Origin: Sipunculus nudus | Taxonomy: Eukaryota > Annelida > Sipuncula > Golfingiida > Sipunculidae | Direction of reading: 5' to 3' | Assembly: GCA_026874595.1 (NCBI GenBank) | Contig: CM049309.1 | Span: forward strand, 18,977,576-19,041,575 | Length of the DNA stretch: 64,000 bases | Program-made: the position numbers and the translations under genes | Notes under the pieces: model-generated | Told to the model about the DNA's origin: nothing | What the model saw: the letters and a program-made list of their open reading frames with translations, nothing else | Databases searched by the model: none | Shown here: in pieces, positions 48,801 through 61,182 of the stretch | Layout of the letters: every line of letters starts with the position of its first letter | Position numbering within the stretch: position 1 is the first letter of the stretch

Positions 48801-50929
48801 CCTGTAATGAAAAACTGATCTGTGCTGGTCGGGTGTAGAATTAAAAGGTTTTTTCCACGATTATTCTCGTTTATCCATGCCACATGTTATTCCGGTAACC
48901 GCAAACAGATGTTTCCGTTCGAGAAGTAAGAGATTTTGACAAATTCCTGCTCCCGAGTGCTAGGATAATTACCTCAAAATTATGAAGTCGTCAAGTCCCC
49001 TGGGTCAACTGATCCTAACTTGTGTGGTTCCGAGGCAGTATATTTTCTACCATTAACAATTTCAGAGCTATCACTGTCAAAAGTGACCCAGAAATGCTTT
49101 TGCTAACTCAATTACAAAATGATCATGTTACGATATCCAAGAAAACAGTCCCTATCCATCAGTTACAATCAGTGTAATTATGGAAACAGATTTAAATAAC
49201 TTGCAGGCAGTGAATGACTCTTTCTTGGTTCATGTAACAGCAGAGTAAGCCAGGGAAACCTGCACTTAACTGTTGGCATAAAAAAATGAGAAATATCATG
49301 AGAAATATCACTAAAACGACTATCTCACTGAGGTGCGACTGAAAGCAACAAGTTGGGGACACGATTTGCGAGAAAATATGTGAATTTCTGATAACTTTCA
49401 TTTGAAATCACAATGAATTAGTACATAAGACACTTGCACATGTTGCACAAAAATATCGCAAACGTAAAAAAATTTGGGCTGAAGTTCACCTGGAGTTTGC
49501 ATAAATTTCATGCGACTGTTGCACAATATTCACGTGAAATTATCATTTTTGTCTCTAATCAGTCAAAATATATGTCATCAATACCTCACAAAGTTGTTTC
49601 ACATACCTCAAACTTAATTTAAATAGACTCATAAACATAAATTAAGAAGGGTTTGAAACAGATTCAAAACACACACAACAACTCTGTGACTTATTGAGAG
49701 AAATTTTGCTGCAAAAATTTTGTTAACATGTTCAATTGTGCACGGAAATTGAGAAGCCTAATGAATATTTGAAGACATTTTGGAAACCTAGTCGCAAATG
49801 GCATTTGCAATTAGTCACCAACAGTCACAGCCCGGTGAGATACTGGCTTTATGCCTGATGTTCAGTTTAGATGAGGCATTTAGTCTCAGGCTGTATGATC
49901 CATGGAAATTCAGCTTATGGGAACAGTTGTCTTAACCTACTGTAAATCAAACTCATCCTAAATATTACTAGTATTTATAATTTAAATGGATGTAAGATAT
50001 TTTGGCTGTAGATATTATGTCTTGAGTACATGTCTTGTTTTTCCGCCCCCAAATTACTGGTAGTAAATTTTAATCAAGTCTGATTATGTTTTATAGAGGG
50101 GACTTCATCCAAAACTGATGCCAACAGACTTAACAATGAAAGTCCATGACCATGAAAATACCCATCTGCATTCCAGGAAATATAAGTTATATCAACTGTG
50201 AAAGGTACAATCATGCTTTTTAAGGATGGGTAAAATTCCTTCTTTAATTTTGCTTCCTAAATGAGAAATCCTTGAATATTAAGATGTTGTGTTTTCAGGG
50301 CACCAGGTGAAAATCAAATTGTCTGCAGTATTTGACCAAGAATCAAAATTACCTCATGTATGGATCATAAATGTTAAATACGAATTGTTCAGGTGTTATC
50401 AAAAACAAATGGCACCAATCAATGGCAAGTTTGCAGTGTTTTAATCAGGATCTCAACACATGGTGGCAAGCATGCAAGCTGATGTACTGAGGTAAGATAA
50501 TGGATTCCTGTAGGAGTAATACATCATTGGCTATTTTTACATATATATATATATATAAGTACGCACTTATGAGGGATGATATGGGAAGGGATTAGTCTTT
50601 TTACAGTCCTGTAGAGGAGAATATACTAACTACATATACACTGAGTATACTGAGGAATACTGGTACTCCTTATGTTTTTCCATTATATTATTCATCCCCA
50701 AAACCTGTCATTGAGGCCCCCCCCCCCACATTTCGCTGCCTATGTACATGTGCTCCCAATAATATTGTCTCCTTGGGGATATAGTTTAAAACTGACTGCA
50801 TGGATTGCAATATTCTATACTATAGAATTGTCAAATCTACCTGTCTCGATCTGTGAATTAGATGAGCACATTAATGATAACAGGAATGACTTGAACCTTT
50901 AAGAATAAGAATTGTCCCCATTGCCGAGT
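45813..50929. other. Long non-coding stretch with scattered small symmetries
   Basis: No gene is supported. Visible details are a palindrome CTCTGACA-TG-TGTCAGAG (46,817-46,834), a 22-bp-period direct repeat (ATCATTTGTTGAAATCACAC / ATCATTTGTTGGGATCACAC, 48,753-48,794), a (TA)n at 50,541-50,557 and 11 C at 50,717-50,727. A more complex, less AT-rich block lies at about 48,500-49,060. Confidence 0.4.
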
Positions 50930-51122
50930 CATACCACCGAGGAACCCCAGAAAGGGGAACTTGTTTGTGAGTGAAACATGGCTGCTGGGCATGACCTACC
51001 AATTAAGCCTGCAGAGAGCTCACCCTTGGTGGGGGCCGAAAAATCTCACCACCACGGCTGAGATTCGAACTCACGATCTCCAAGCTTTGAGTCCTGTGTT
51101 CTACCCCTGAGCCACAAAAGCC
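50930..51122 (-). mobile_element. tRNA-derived SINE
   Basis: Read on the minus strand from 51,122, the head contains a good RNA polymerase III box A, TGGCTCAGGGG (51,114 to 51,104), and a good box B, AGTTCGAATC (51,071 to 51,062), at tRNA-like spacing. The 5' end (GGCTTTT) cannot pair with the sequence after box B, and the anticodon arm is not formed properly. It is therefore a SINE head and not a tRNA gene. About 120 bp of unrelated body follows toward 50,930. The far end and the target-site duplication were not determined. Confidence 0.55.
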
Positions 51123-54100
51123 AGTTATGAATATAAACTATAAGGTAATTATTTCATATAATGTTAGAGACAGAAAAAGCCATCATACCAAACAAAACTA
51201 GCTGTTTGTCTTTGGGTAGAAAGTTGTATGCTGAAATGAACAACATACACTGGTGCCATGACATACATCTTGCTGGAACAGACATTAAAGTTCAAGCTGG
51301 CATGTATATTAGAAAAACAGCTTCAGAACCCATTTTCAAATTTAAATTGATTGAAAATTATTTTGGGTAATGTAAATAAATCAAAATGTTTTAAACATTA
51401 TTGTATGACTAGCAATTAAGTATGCTGGGAAGTAGCTATAATAACTCTGTTTGTACACTCCTGAGGCAGCGAAAATCTTACGCTTCTAAAGAAGCAACTG
51501 ATTTTCACGCTGCCAGCTTTGACCATTTATGATATTTTTAGACACCACATGGCGGTTCGTTGTCTGCTGAAAAACACGTGCGTATGATGCGACAAGCAGC
51601 CAACCAGATGCCAATAAACAAAACACTCGACAGGCATTCTGGCTCTGCCATTTGAAGACAGATAACGGTCCAGTTTGAATTGCTCACTCTGAATTCTCGC
51701 ATCATCAACAGATTCGATTCTGACAGTATGACTATGTTAGCGTAGCCATGTATCTGTTGTGTGCAGAACTAAAACCAGCCAGGGAGGTGTGCATGCAGCC
51801 TTGGTTGTTATGTTTCGTTGGAATTACAGCTCACCGGCCGGGCATCCTATGTGCCCAAGGCCCTAAGCAAACCACGTGTGAGCCAATTCTGTCAGAGCCT
51901 GTGGCCTGTTCAGACGGTTACCAGGACAATGAGCTGTCACTCAAAACAAAATGAACATGATTGGCTCCGAGTATTTCTCGCTTGGCCATGTCTTCTAGCA
52001 CAAGGTCTCATCTGATTGGACAAAAATACAGTGCTCCCCTCTGGTGCAGCAATTCAGGAAACGAGGTCATAACAAACAGCGCTTACCATATAGGCATAAG
52101 GCCAATAGTTAAAGCGCTGTGTAAAGAGTGTACTCTGATTGAAGGGTGAGGTTAAGTAAAACAAAGAATTGAAGACTGAGGTGAAAAGTTTAAAGGTGCT
52201 GTTTATTATAACTACCAAACCTAGAGCAAGCACTCGGTGCTGAAGAAATATAGGAATATAAAGGAGCACTTGAGGCAACGTACGTTATAGGAGTTTTCAG
52301 CGAAAAATATTTATGAAAAAAAATAGGATTTTCACTGCACAACCATGTTTTCCTCCATTACTTACCATGACCTTTTTAATTGTTTTATTGGGCTGTACAT
52401 GTATAACTGCAACACTTCCTGGACAGTTCTACAAAAGAATGTGTTCAAATAATAATGGGTCTAAATACCAATAAGGCCCAAAAAATAATCGGTATGGTTC
52501 TCAGGCACCGCCTTGGTCAATTTTAAAACCCTGCATCAAAAAAATTTTTTTTTGAGTTTCAATGGAAACTTTCCAATTATGAGCTTCAGCCACTGAGACA
52601 TTACTTTCAAGAAAATAAAAGCATACATTTTTGATAAAATTTCCTTTGTTATGTAGTGCTTTTACTTGTTTAACAAAATAAATCTGTTTTAATCTCGCTT
52701 TTCCCTTATCATTTATCATTTTTTATCAAAACATACCAAAAAAAAAAAAAACGGCCTGCCAGCATAACTTCTGAAAAAAGTGCCTGAGAACTAAACCTTA
52801 TTCAGTAATAACAGCTATTCTAATCAGGAACACAACTGTGCAGTGGAAATATATGAGAGATTATGGTCTAAATACTTGAAGGGAATTATAAGAGACATTT
52901 TTTAATTGGAAAATACTGGAAAAATAGGGATTCAGTGGAAGACATGAAAACCTAATAGGGCAGTAACCATGACTACATTATAACCAAAATGTCTGAACCC
53001 CAAACAGATATCACAGGTGTATGTAATAAAGACCTCTGGTCTTCCTTAGTGACCTGATGTCTGTAAAAGTTACACCTCGGCCTCCGGCACAATAATCACA
53101 GTGTCTGTGTACAAGAGGAGTGCCGGGCCAATCACGCACACCTGGGCTTGATGATTCTGGAATTGCAGCAGAAATGGCACCAAAAGGCAGTTAATGGAAT
53201 GTTTAGGCACATGTGTCCCCGAGCCCAGCATGACCATCTGTACATTAAATCTGTCACGGCGCAGCCTGTGACCTTCAGTTTCTCAATGTGATCTATCATT
53301 TATGGACAGTTTCTATAAATAAGCAATACACGCAAGTGCCGGCCCAATAACCAGGTTCCGATCCAGAGCTGGGAGAAACAAATAAATATTAAACAACGCT
53401 CAGATGATAAAGAAAAGAAGTAAACCATCAATTTGTTAAAATATTTTAAACAAAGGTGATGATCTTGCTGTTAATTAAAGCCCTTAATTATATCTACCTT
53501 ACATATTTACCTTGGATTTTATATAGTGTGGTACTATCACTCCTAAAGGACCGAATACATTATCCTGTCACACTCTTACTTTCATAATACCAGCATGTAC
53601 AATAGTGCCTATTATGAAGACTTAACATTGCATAATGATTGTTTAGGTATTAAGAATCAGTTATGAATATACAAAATATATATATTATATATCTAAATTT
53701 AAATACCATAATACTTGTTTTGGGTAGGTGGCTTATTCTGTTATTATATCCGTCTTGTATACCTACATAAAAAGGGTGAGGTTTGTAATGGAAAAACTGG
53801 CTTTACAATAAAGAGCCCTTCTTCCACACCTGTTTTTTATGCATTTAAGGTTACAAAACAACAGCTTTGTTTAGATAACATGAATAAATGTGGATTATAA
53901 TTCTTTCATGTAGCACTGAATACCCTCGGTCAGTTGTGCATGAACAGACTGTTGATCTTTTCACACCTCATCTTTACATTTACAGTATAACCTCATTATC
54001 TCACCAACATTGGGTCTACAGGACTGTTGGTTTTCAAGTGAAGGTGACAGATGGTCAAGGGTATGGATTTAGGAAAGGTCATCTGAGGACACTGAATATT

Positions 54101-54299
54101 TGGGACAAAATGATAAATCCTTCATTATAATGTTTCATGAGCTGGAAAATGACAGACAGTCAAAACCAATGATAAATTTAGAAACAACTGCATAAGTTGA
54201 CTTATGCCGAAAAGCAAGTTAGGTGAATGTCTTGAGTAAAATAAATTGAAAAAAACCTTGGGGGGATATTTAACATTGTCTGGCAGCCAGTGAATTTGG
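51123..54299. other. Non-coding stretch; complex block at 51,440-52,150
   Basis: The block at 51,440-52,150 is GC-richer and non-repetitive. It contains the hairpin at 51,465-51,514 and short frames without domains. A second complex block lies at about 53,050-53,340. Both could be regulatory or could specify non-coding RNA. The remainder is AT-rich. Confidence 0.35.
51465..51514. other. 50-nt hairpin with ordered stem-loop architecture
   Basis: GGCAGCG pairs with CGCTGCC (7 bp). AAAATC pairs with GATTTT (6 bp) past a two-base bulge (CA). A symmetric 4x4 internal loop (TTAC/AACT) follows, and GCTTC pairs with GAAGC (5 bp) around a TAAA loop. Eighteen base pairs in 50 nucleotides is more than AT-rich spacer normally gives. 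It is shorter than a typical microRNA precursor. Whether it is transcribed is unknown. Confidence 0.5.
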
Positions 54300-54535
54300 T
54301 AGCAAATGAATGAAGCAATACTGTATTAACTTTTTATGCAGTTAAGATAACAGTATCAACAACCAATCCAAAAAATTTAGACCTAGGCACTGAATGAAGA
54401 AATACTGTAATTAAATTTTTTATGCAGTTAAGATTACAGATATAACAACACTGTCTAAAATCCTTGGGACTCTAACCTATGAATTCAATTTTTATAGCAT
54501 TAAGATCACAGTAACATTAACACCATCAAGACCTA
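54300..54535. repeat. Diverged ~84-bp tandem triplet
   Basis: TGAATGAAG..ATACTGTA and TTTTTATGCAGTTAAGAT recur with a spacing of 84-85 bp (54,307/54,391 and 54,331/54,416). A third, weaker copy, TTTTTATAGCATTAAGAT, lies at 54,489. Each is followed by ACAGTA/ACAGAT and an AACA-rich stretch. Confidence 0.65.
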
Positions 54536-57500
54536 ACCGGAAATACCCCAGTATCAAAGGCCAGATCACCTTGCCAGGTGGCTCATGAACTACCTGTGGT
54601 AAACGAAGGTACGCCAGCTATAATGGCTTATGGGTTTACAGGGAACATGGTGGCTGCAAGATGTCTAGAACATGCAACTCTCGGTCTGGACACCAATCAC
54701 GGGCCTGTTAACTGGAGGCTGCCATCATGGAGATGTTATCCCTACACACCTGTATCAACAAACTCCGTTGCTAAAACGTCCTGTTTCTGAGGAGTTCGGC
54801 AGGAAGTAATGTGGCCAGTTAGTCGTGGATGTGGCAGAGCACCCAAGGAAGCATCAGCGGTAACAGTGCTGCTAAAATAGCCTGATCTGTTTCCCTGTAG
54901 GGGGCCAGTCTATGTCCGACATAAAGGTAGCAGACATCAGGAACCTGAGCTGTAATACTGCTACCACTGTTTATGTAATGTTACAAAACTGTTACACAAC
55001 AAGAAACTGTCATTTTGATTAATTATTATTGTCTCCTGGTTACAGAATTGTTTGCCCACAAAAAAACTGTTCCTTAATATATAGCATTAAATATAATATA
55101 AAATGTTAGAATACAGTGTAGGCATTTTAAAAAATATAGATACATGACAGTTGTATAGCAGTATACTAAATTGATTACCTAGCTCAGCTAACCAGATATA
55201 ATGAGCCAAAGTTGGAGATTAAGCTGAACCATGGGATACACACTGTGTTGTACAGCATATCTGCATCTTCAGCAATAAATAGAAATATACCTATGCAGGG
55301 GTCAAGTGTACAATTCAAAATATTAGAAGAAGAGTTGTGATGATTCTGTTGATGATCCAAGTCCAATGTCCGTAGCAGATCCAAAGGGAGAGGTGGTGTC
55401 CATCTCCCACCCTCCCCTCTTCTGAGCAGCCACAGCCTTTTCTTGAGGTTTTTAACCAATTTCTACAGTCTGTAACCCCCTTTTCTGGACCAGAAGACCT
55501 TTTTTTGTGTTTTCTTTATAGTCTTCCTGGGTTGGAACACCTTTCCCAAAAGTCTTCCTGGGTTGGAACACCTTTCCCAAAATCCTGGATTAACCCCTCA
55601 ATGTCCAGTTCACATTCAAAATGCCCCCATTCTCAGCTTGTTGAATAAGAAAAATGCACAATAAAAGACAAATAAAAAAAGTTCCATACTCTGATTTTAA
55701 AAGACTTGAGTATATATGATGTTTGCAGATATAAGAATCCATATATGAACTTCACAGTGATATGTAAGTAATAAGCATACATGTAGGTGCCAGGTGCTGT
55801 GACAATCCAATATTTCACGACCAGATGAAAAATGTTCTGAAGTTCCTTACATGTCTGAGTTAATAAATGTGGACTGGTACCTGAACATTTTTTCTCTCTC
55901 AGGGAATGCGACAGCTAGCTGTCACATTTGTGATCATGGCAGACTCCCTATTACCTAAGAAGATGAAGGAAATTACTTTGCATTATAATATCTGTCTCGA
56001 CTGTTTTGGATATATCTGCTGTATGCCTATTACATTGGAATGAGTCTGTATGTGAAATACAAGATAAATCCCTTAAACGGTCAAAAGGACATGCGACTTG
56101 TTTGCTAAATACAATCATAGGCCTACTTTTTTTGTTTGAAATTTACTTAAATCATCTGATATAAGAACATGAATAGCAAGCGCTCAATAGGAAAAACTCC
56201 TATGCAAAAGATGTTCTGTTAACAGGGATTCCACATTTCAGGGGGGGGGGGGACAGCAAACATGAGAAAATAAAGGAATTATATGTATGAGTCAGTGGAA
56301 GTATAGCAAATACTATACAAATAAAGTGTTCTTGTAAATTCAAGGGTAATGGAACCCCTTCACATGCTTTAAATACCATATTAAGCATATTAAAGCAAGT
56401 ATACCTTGTTGTGCACGAGAAGCACATAGATAATACCAGTAAATACTATTAAAATTCCCACAAAAAGGAGTAATTAGCATCATCTTTCCAGTTAAAATTA
56501 AAAAAAGTGATCCTGAAAAAAAAGAGTGATTTGGCGGACCTGAACTGGCTGGATGATTGATATCATTCTAATTCAATATGCAGGTACTGAAGCAGACAAG
56601 CAGTTGATCTGAAAGTCACTCACTGGCATAAATAATAAATTCACCCACGCATCATTCTGCTGTTAAATCCAAACCGCTGTATTAGTTTGTATCATTTCTG
56701 ATTACTTTCAAACACAGTCTGGGCTGTTAAGACTCTTCATATGATACTAAGACAGCCCTATTAAATCACCACCTACCCAAATTTACAACTTATTTACCGC
56801 ATGGACATATATTTTAAGATCAATAAGATGATTTCTACAGCAAGCAATAATATATATTCAGTGTGATATACTACTTCAATAAGGGCCTGGCGCAATAAAC
56901 TTGACTTGTTTCTGATTAATTCTCGACAGCAAGTCAGTGTCCATAACCTCCCCTGCATATCTTGTTCACCCAATTCTATAAGAGGAAACTTTAATTGTCA
57001 GTCTGTTGGACACCTCTGACATTTAAGGTTTATATTCCGGATCCAAGGGACTATCTGTGATATTATTGGCACATATAAAACAGTAAACATAACCATCACT
57101 GTACATTTTATGTCCGCAAATCTGTCCACAAATTACACTAATGTTCTGTAAGAGGAGTGCCTATCACATTCCTGGCAGTAGATGGATTTGGAATCCTGAG
57201 CGATTAACTCTCAGCACAGCATAAGAGAATATTTCTAACCATTCATCAATCGTGATCTGCCGGGGTGTCATGGCTCAGCTTCTGTTCCTCCGAGCCTTAC
57301 CTCATCTGATGTAAATACTACCCCTGGCGATCTATACACCGGGATACTGATCACCGACAATAACCCTGGGTTATTTCAACACAAGCCTGCCTGAAAATGC
57401 ATTGATTTACAAACACACAACCTCTTGAAACTTACAGAAGGCCAATACAGGCTCACCCCTATCATCAACATATCATCTATAGATCTGTGTAAATTCACCA

Positions 57501-58327
57501 TTTGCCCAATGTCCAATCCTCTGTCCCTGTCACAGCTTTAAACCTCATTAGCATCAGGATAAGGTCTCCACGACCCTCCACTCATATGCCATCAGCTGAG
57601 TTACATAACATTAGGTTTTACTCCTGCCTGGGGTTAACGGGCAATCAGAAAAATAATTAGAAGTCTGCAATCTTAAGATTCATGGAGAATGCAGCTGATT
57701 CCAGCAGTAATGATCTGCTGCCGGTTGAGGAGTTAATTACCTGATTTAATAAGGGTATTGTTTAGTCAGTAAACAGCCTAAAACAAGCCAGAGCTGCTCT
57801 CCATGCCTGGTAGAGCCAGTGTGATACAATGGGAATTACACAGACACGTTTCTGGTCTCATGCCAGGAGAGTTCAGATGATTCGTGTCCGTGCATATAAT
57901 CTCTCTGTGTATGACAAAGCTCTGCTCATCAATGTTTTACCACACAATAAAAAATAACATCTGCCTCTGGGGACCTCACATATGACTGCGGGGCTGTCAC
58001 GCTTGTCAAACATCTTTTGATGTCAAAGGACAGCACCAATGGACTAAGTTTAAAGACCATGCAGACAAATTGCCTTGTGGCATAAGATAGGCTACAGATA
58101 GTTAACTGCTGTCTATATACTTGTGTCTTAATGTGATGGTACAATTCTATCATTAAGTATATAATCAGACCAAAATCTGTACAATTGATTGATAAATACA
58201 AGCCTACATTATATGATGTGCTCACTCAAAGTCCATAAACAGAGGCACTAATAGAGAATTTGTACTCTTAGATCATGGTTACTACAAGGCAAAGGGCTCC
58301 AGTTCTTTATTATCAGTAATGATAAGT
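54536..58327. other. Non-coding stretch with complex blocks
   Basis: No gene is supported. Less AT-rich, non-repetitive blocks are seen at 54,540-54,900 and 56,880-57,900. The latter has TAATTA and TGTTTA-type motifs of the kind bound by homeodomain and forkhead factors, which are too short to be decisive. A run of 12 G lies at 56,241-56,252. Confidence 0.35.
55521..55582. repeat. Perfect 31-bp tandem duplication
   Basis: The 31-bp unit beginning GTCTTCCTGGGTTGGAACAC is present twice in direct contact with no mismatch. It is unrelated in sequence to the other 31-bp duplication at 45,751. Confidence 0.95.
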
Positions 58328-59281
58328 CAACTATTTTACAGTGTTATCTGTACCAAGACGTCAGCTATTTTGCACTGTTATCTGTACCAAGAGGTCAGCT
58401 ATAGGTAGTGTAAATTGTACAAGGAAGTCATCTATACCAAGAGGTGAGCTTTTTGTAGTGTTATCAGTACCAAACGTTCAGCTATTTTGTAGTGTTATCT
58501 TTGCTGAAGGAGCGCCAAGGGCGGGGGTCCCTGACTTCCTCAACTATGATGCTCAAGCAGCTTTTCCTTCTTTAGTTTTATTTAGTAGTGTTATCTGTAT
58601 CAAGAGCTAGGTCTGCTTTTTTATAGTTATCTGTACCAAGAAGTCAGCTATTTATTAGAGTTATTTGTATCAAGTGGTCAACTATTTTGTAGTGTTAGCT
58701 GTATCAAGAGGTCAGCTATTTTATAGTTATCTGTACATAGAGTTCAGCTATTTATTTGAGTTATTTGTATCAAGTGGTCAGCTACTTTGTAGTTATCGCT
58801 GTATCAAGAGGTCAGCTATTTTATAGAGTTATCTGTATCAAGTGGTCAGCTATTTTGCAGTTTTAGCTGTATCAAGAGGTCAGTTATTTTGTAGAGTTAA
58901 CTGTACTAAGAGGTCAGCTATTTTGTAATGTTATCTGTACCAAGGGGTGAGCTATTTTATAGTCATCTGTATCATGTGGTCAGCTAGTTTGCAGTTTAAG
59001 CTGTATTAAGAGGTCAGCTATTTTATAGAGTAATCTGTATAAAGTGGTCAGCTATTTTGCAGTTCTATCTGTATCAAGAGGTCAGCTATTTTACAGAGTT
59101 ATCTGAACAAAAAGGTCAGCTATTTTATAGAGTTATCTGTATCAAGAGGTAAGCTTGTTTGTAGTGTTATCTGTACCAATTAAGAGGTCAGCTATTTTAT
59201 AGAGTTATCTGTACCAAGAGTAAAATTTTCTGTAGTGTTATCTATACCAAGAGGTCAGCAATTTTGTAGTGTTACCTGTAA
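58328..59281. repeat. 34-bp minisatellite (AGCTATTTTGTAGTGTTATC)
   Basis: Roughly 25 units of the pattern GTCAGCTATTTTRYAG-gTTATCTGTAYCAAGAG, about 34 bp each, are interrupted once at about 58,501-58,580 by unrelated GC-richer sequence (GCGCCAAGGGCGGGGG). In the middle, units alternate between CAAGAGGTCAGCTATTTTATAGAGTT and CAAGTGGTCAGCTATTTTGCAGTT, giving a 68-bp higher-order dimer. The unit length is not a multiple of three, and the frames inside are not genes. Confidence 0.9.
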
Positions 59282-59721
59282 AAGAATGCTCACTTTAGTA
59301 CTGTAAGCTGAGTACTGTGGCTTTACTTGGCTTACAAAATGTTGGCTGGCTTAAACTGACCTGAAAGCCTATTCATTTGATGATGTTACAAAGTAAGTTT
59401 TATTTAAACAAATTATCTTTATTATGTGTAACCGATATATTTTTAGGGGTGTCAGACCATGTATTATAATGCAACGAACTTCAATTTTGTCATTCATTTT
59501 CAAAATCAATATAACTAACTTTGTGTTAGTTTGTACATGTTTCAGACATTTTTAATTGTAAAAGATTGATCTTTTTGTGTTATTTCTTCTCAAGCCACAC
59601 TGAGCTGCACAAAAACTGTTCACTTTAGCTAAATGTTATAGGAGGTGCTTCTTGATAAACTCTGCTCAGCTCAGCTTGATAAAAGGGGAAAAAGTGGGGA
59701 AAAATGGCGGGGGCACTGGGC
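59282..59721. other. Spacer between the two minisatellite blocks
   Basis: AT-rich for most of its length. It contains CTGAGCTGCACAAAAACTGTTCACTTTAG, whose pieces resemble 59,280-59,300 and so may be a rearranged edge of the array. No gene is supported. Confidence 0.4.
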
Positions 59722-59826
59722 TCTATTCTGTAGTGTTAACTGTACCAAGAAGTCAGTAAATTTGCAGTGTTATCTGTACCAAAGGATCAGCTATTTTACA
59801 GTGTTATCTGTACCAAGAGATCATCC
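59722..59826. repeat. Second block of the 34-bp minisatellite
   Basis: Three units of the same repeat as at 58,328-59,281 (GTTATCTGTACCAAGAG phrase at about 59,768 and 59,802), separated from the main array by 440 bp. Confidence 0.85.
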
Positions 59827-60797
59827 ATTAGTTCTGTGTTTAGGTCAGCCATGTCCTAGTGATTTTTTACAAAGAGTTGTCTACTGCACTGTCAAAGCAA
59901 TTCCATCAGTATAACCAATGTGGGGTGAGACCATATCCATAACATTGCCTCACACTGATATCCAATTAACAGTGTTTCTCCAGTTTTCAAGGAATCTGTT
60001 TCTAAAGATTTAGGGTGGTACCTCATCTTTTACTGCAAATTTCATTGATTTTTTTGTAAAAAAAAATTTTCCTTCCCCCCCCCCCCCCCAAAAAAAATTC
60101 CACAAAAGACAAAGGGTTGTGTGGGAAGATTCTATCTTTGGCAGTCAGATGAATGTGACAGGTTTTGTGGGGAGATGGTGATGCACATTTTCCTCATGCC
60201 GGATGCATCGTGGACGCAGCATCATCTTGGAAGGGGGGACTATAATAGACTGAGATGAGAAGCAATTTCACATGACTCACAAGCTGATCAAAATACCCTG
60301 TCATTATCAGTGATTTAGACATCATTATAATCATATTTCATGTGCATGTGGTGGAAAAAATTGTTTTCTCTCCTGTAATCACTCCACAAACTGATTTCTG
60401 AGGGATTATTTCTTGTAATTACCCAAGCCCAAGGATCCTGTCTGTCACAGCCTTCACTGTTTGATAATACGAGCAGAATGATGGTTAATTACTACCAAGC
60501 AGAGGCCAAGGACTATGTTCTGACATGTCATTGTACAGAAAAATGATCCTTTGATTTAATTATATAAAGTCACAAATATTTAAATTAAAGCTGGGTGATA
60601 TCCCTTAAATATAATTATCATGATATATCACTATGGTTCAAAGGAAATTCAATATGCACTAAAATGTTTCATCATTGGCCCGAGAAATATTCATATTTAT
60701 ATTTTAATGCCTATGTAACATGTTTTAGGGTTCCACTGGCATATTCTTCTCATAAATAATAAAGGCCTAACATGCTAACATTCAGATATGTTTTATA
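59827..60797. other. Non-coding stretch with poly-C run
   Basis: A run of 15 C at 60,075-60,089 is bordered on both sides by A/T runs. The rest is AT-rich with no gene supported. Confidence 0.4.
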
Positions 60798-61182
60798 ATG
60801 TGATGTACTTCTGAGTCTGGACTTGGACTCATGTCCACTTCACTAAGGACATTGTACTTGGCCTCAAAGTTCCTGGACTATGGCTTGTACTTAGCTGTGA
60901 TGACTCAAGAAATCAGGCGGATTCCATCTCAGTAAGAAGCCACGTCACATACCTACGACTTTGGCACATGCTAGAACTACCAACAAAATATAAGGCCTAC
61001 AAAAATGACTATACTTACAAAGCTTTAGTTCTTCATCAGGAGCGAAGTGTTATTAAACATTCAAGTAAAAAATGTAAATTAACATAAAAATATGATCTAA
61101 AAAATAATATCCATTTAAAATTTATTATAAAAAGAGATTTGTGGCCTGGACTCAGACTTGCAAGGACTTGACAACATCACTG
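60798..61182. mobile_element. MITE-like element with GGACTTGGACTC subterminal motifs
   Basis: GTGATGT (60,800-60,806) and its inverse ACATCAC (61,174-61,180) mark the ends. Just inside both are GAGTCTGGACTTGGACTC and CTGGACTCAGACTTGCAAGG, respectively inverted. About 385 bp long, without coding capacity. The right end reads ACATCACTG, whose reverse CAGTGATGT would fit a hAT-like terminus; the left end has lost the CA. No clear target duplication. Confidence 0.4.

Noticed and set aside
51045-51122. Functional tRNA gene on the minus strand
   Set aside because: Box A and box B are good, but the acceptor stem cannot pair and the anticodon arm is not formed, so a SINE head fits better.
58341-59914. 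Cysteine-containing repeat protein from the 34-bp minisatellite
   Set aside because: The unit length is not a multiple of three, so the frame shifts between units. The open frames are short and broken.
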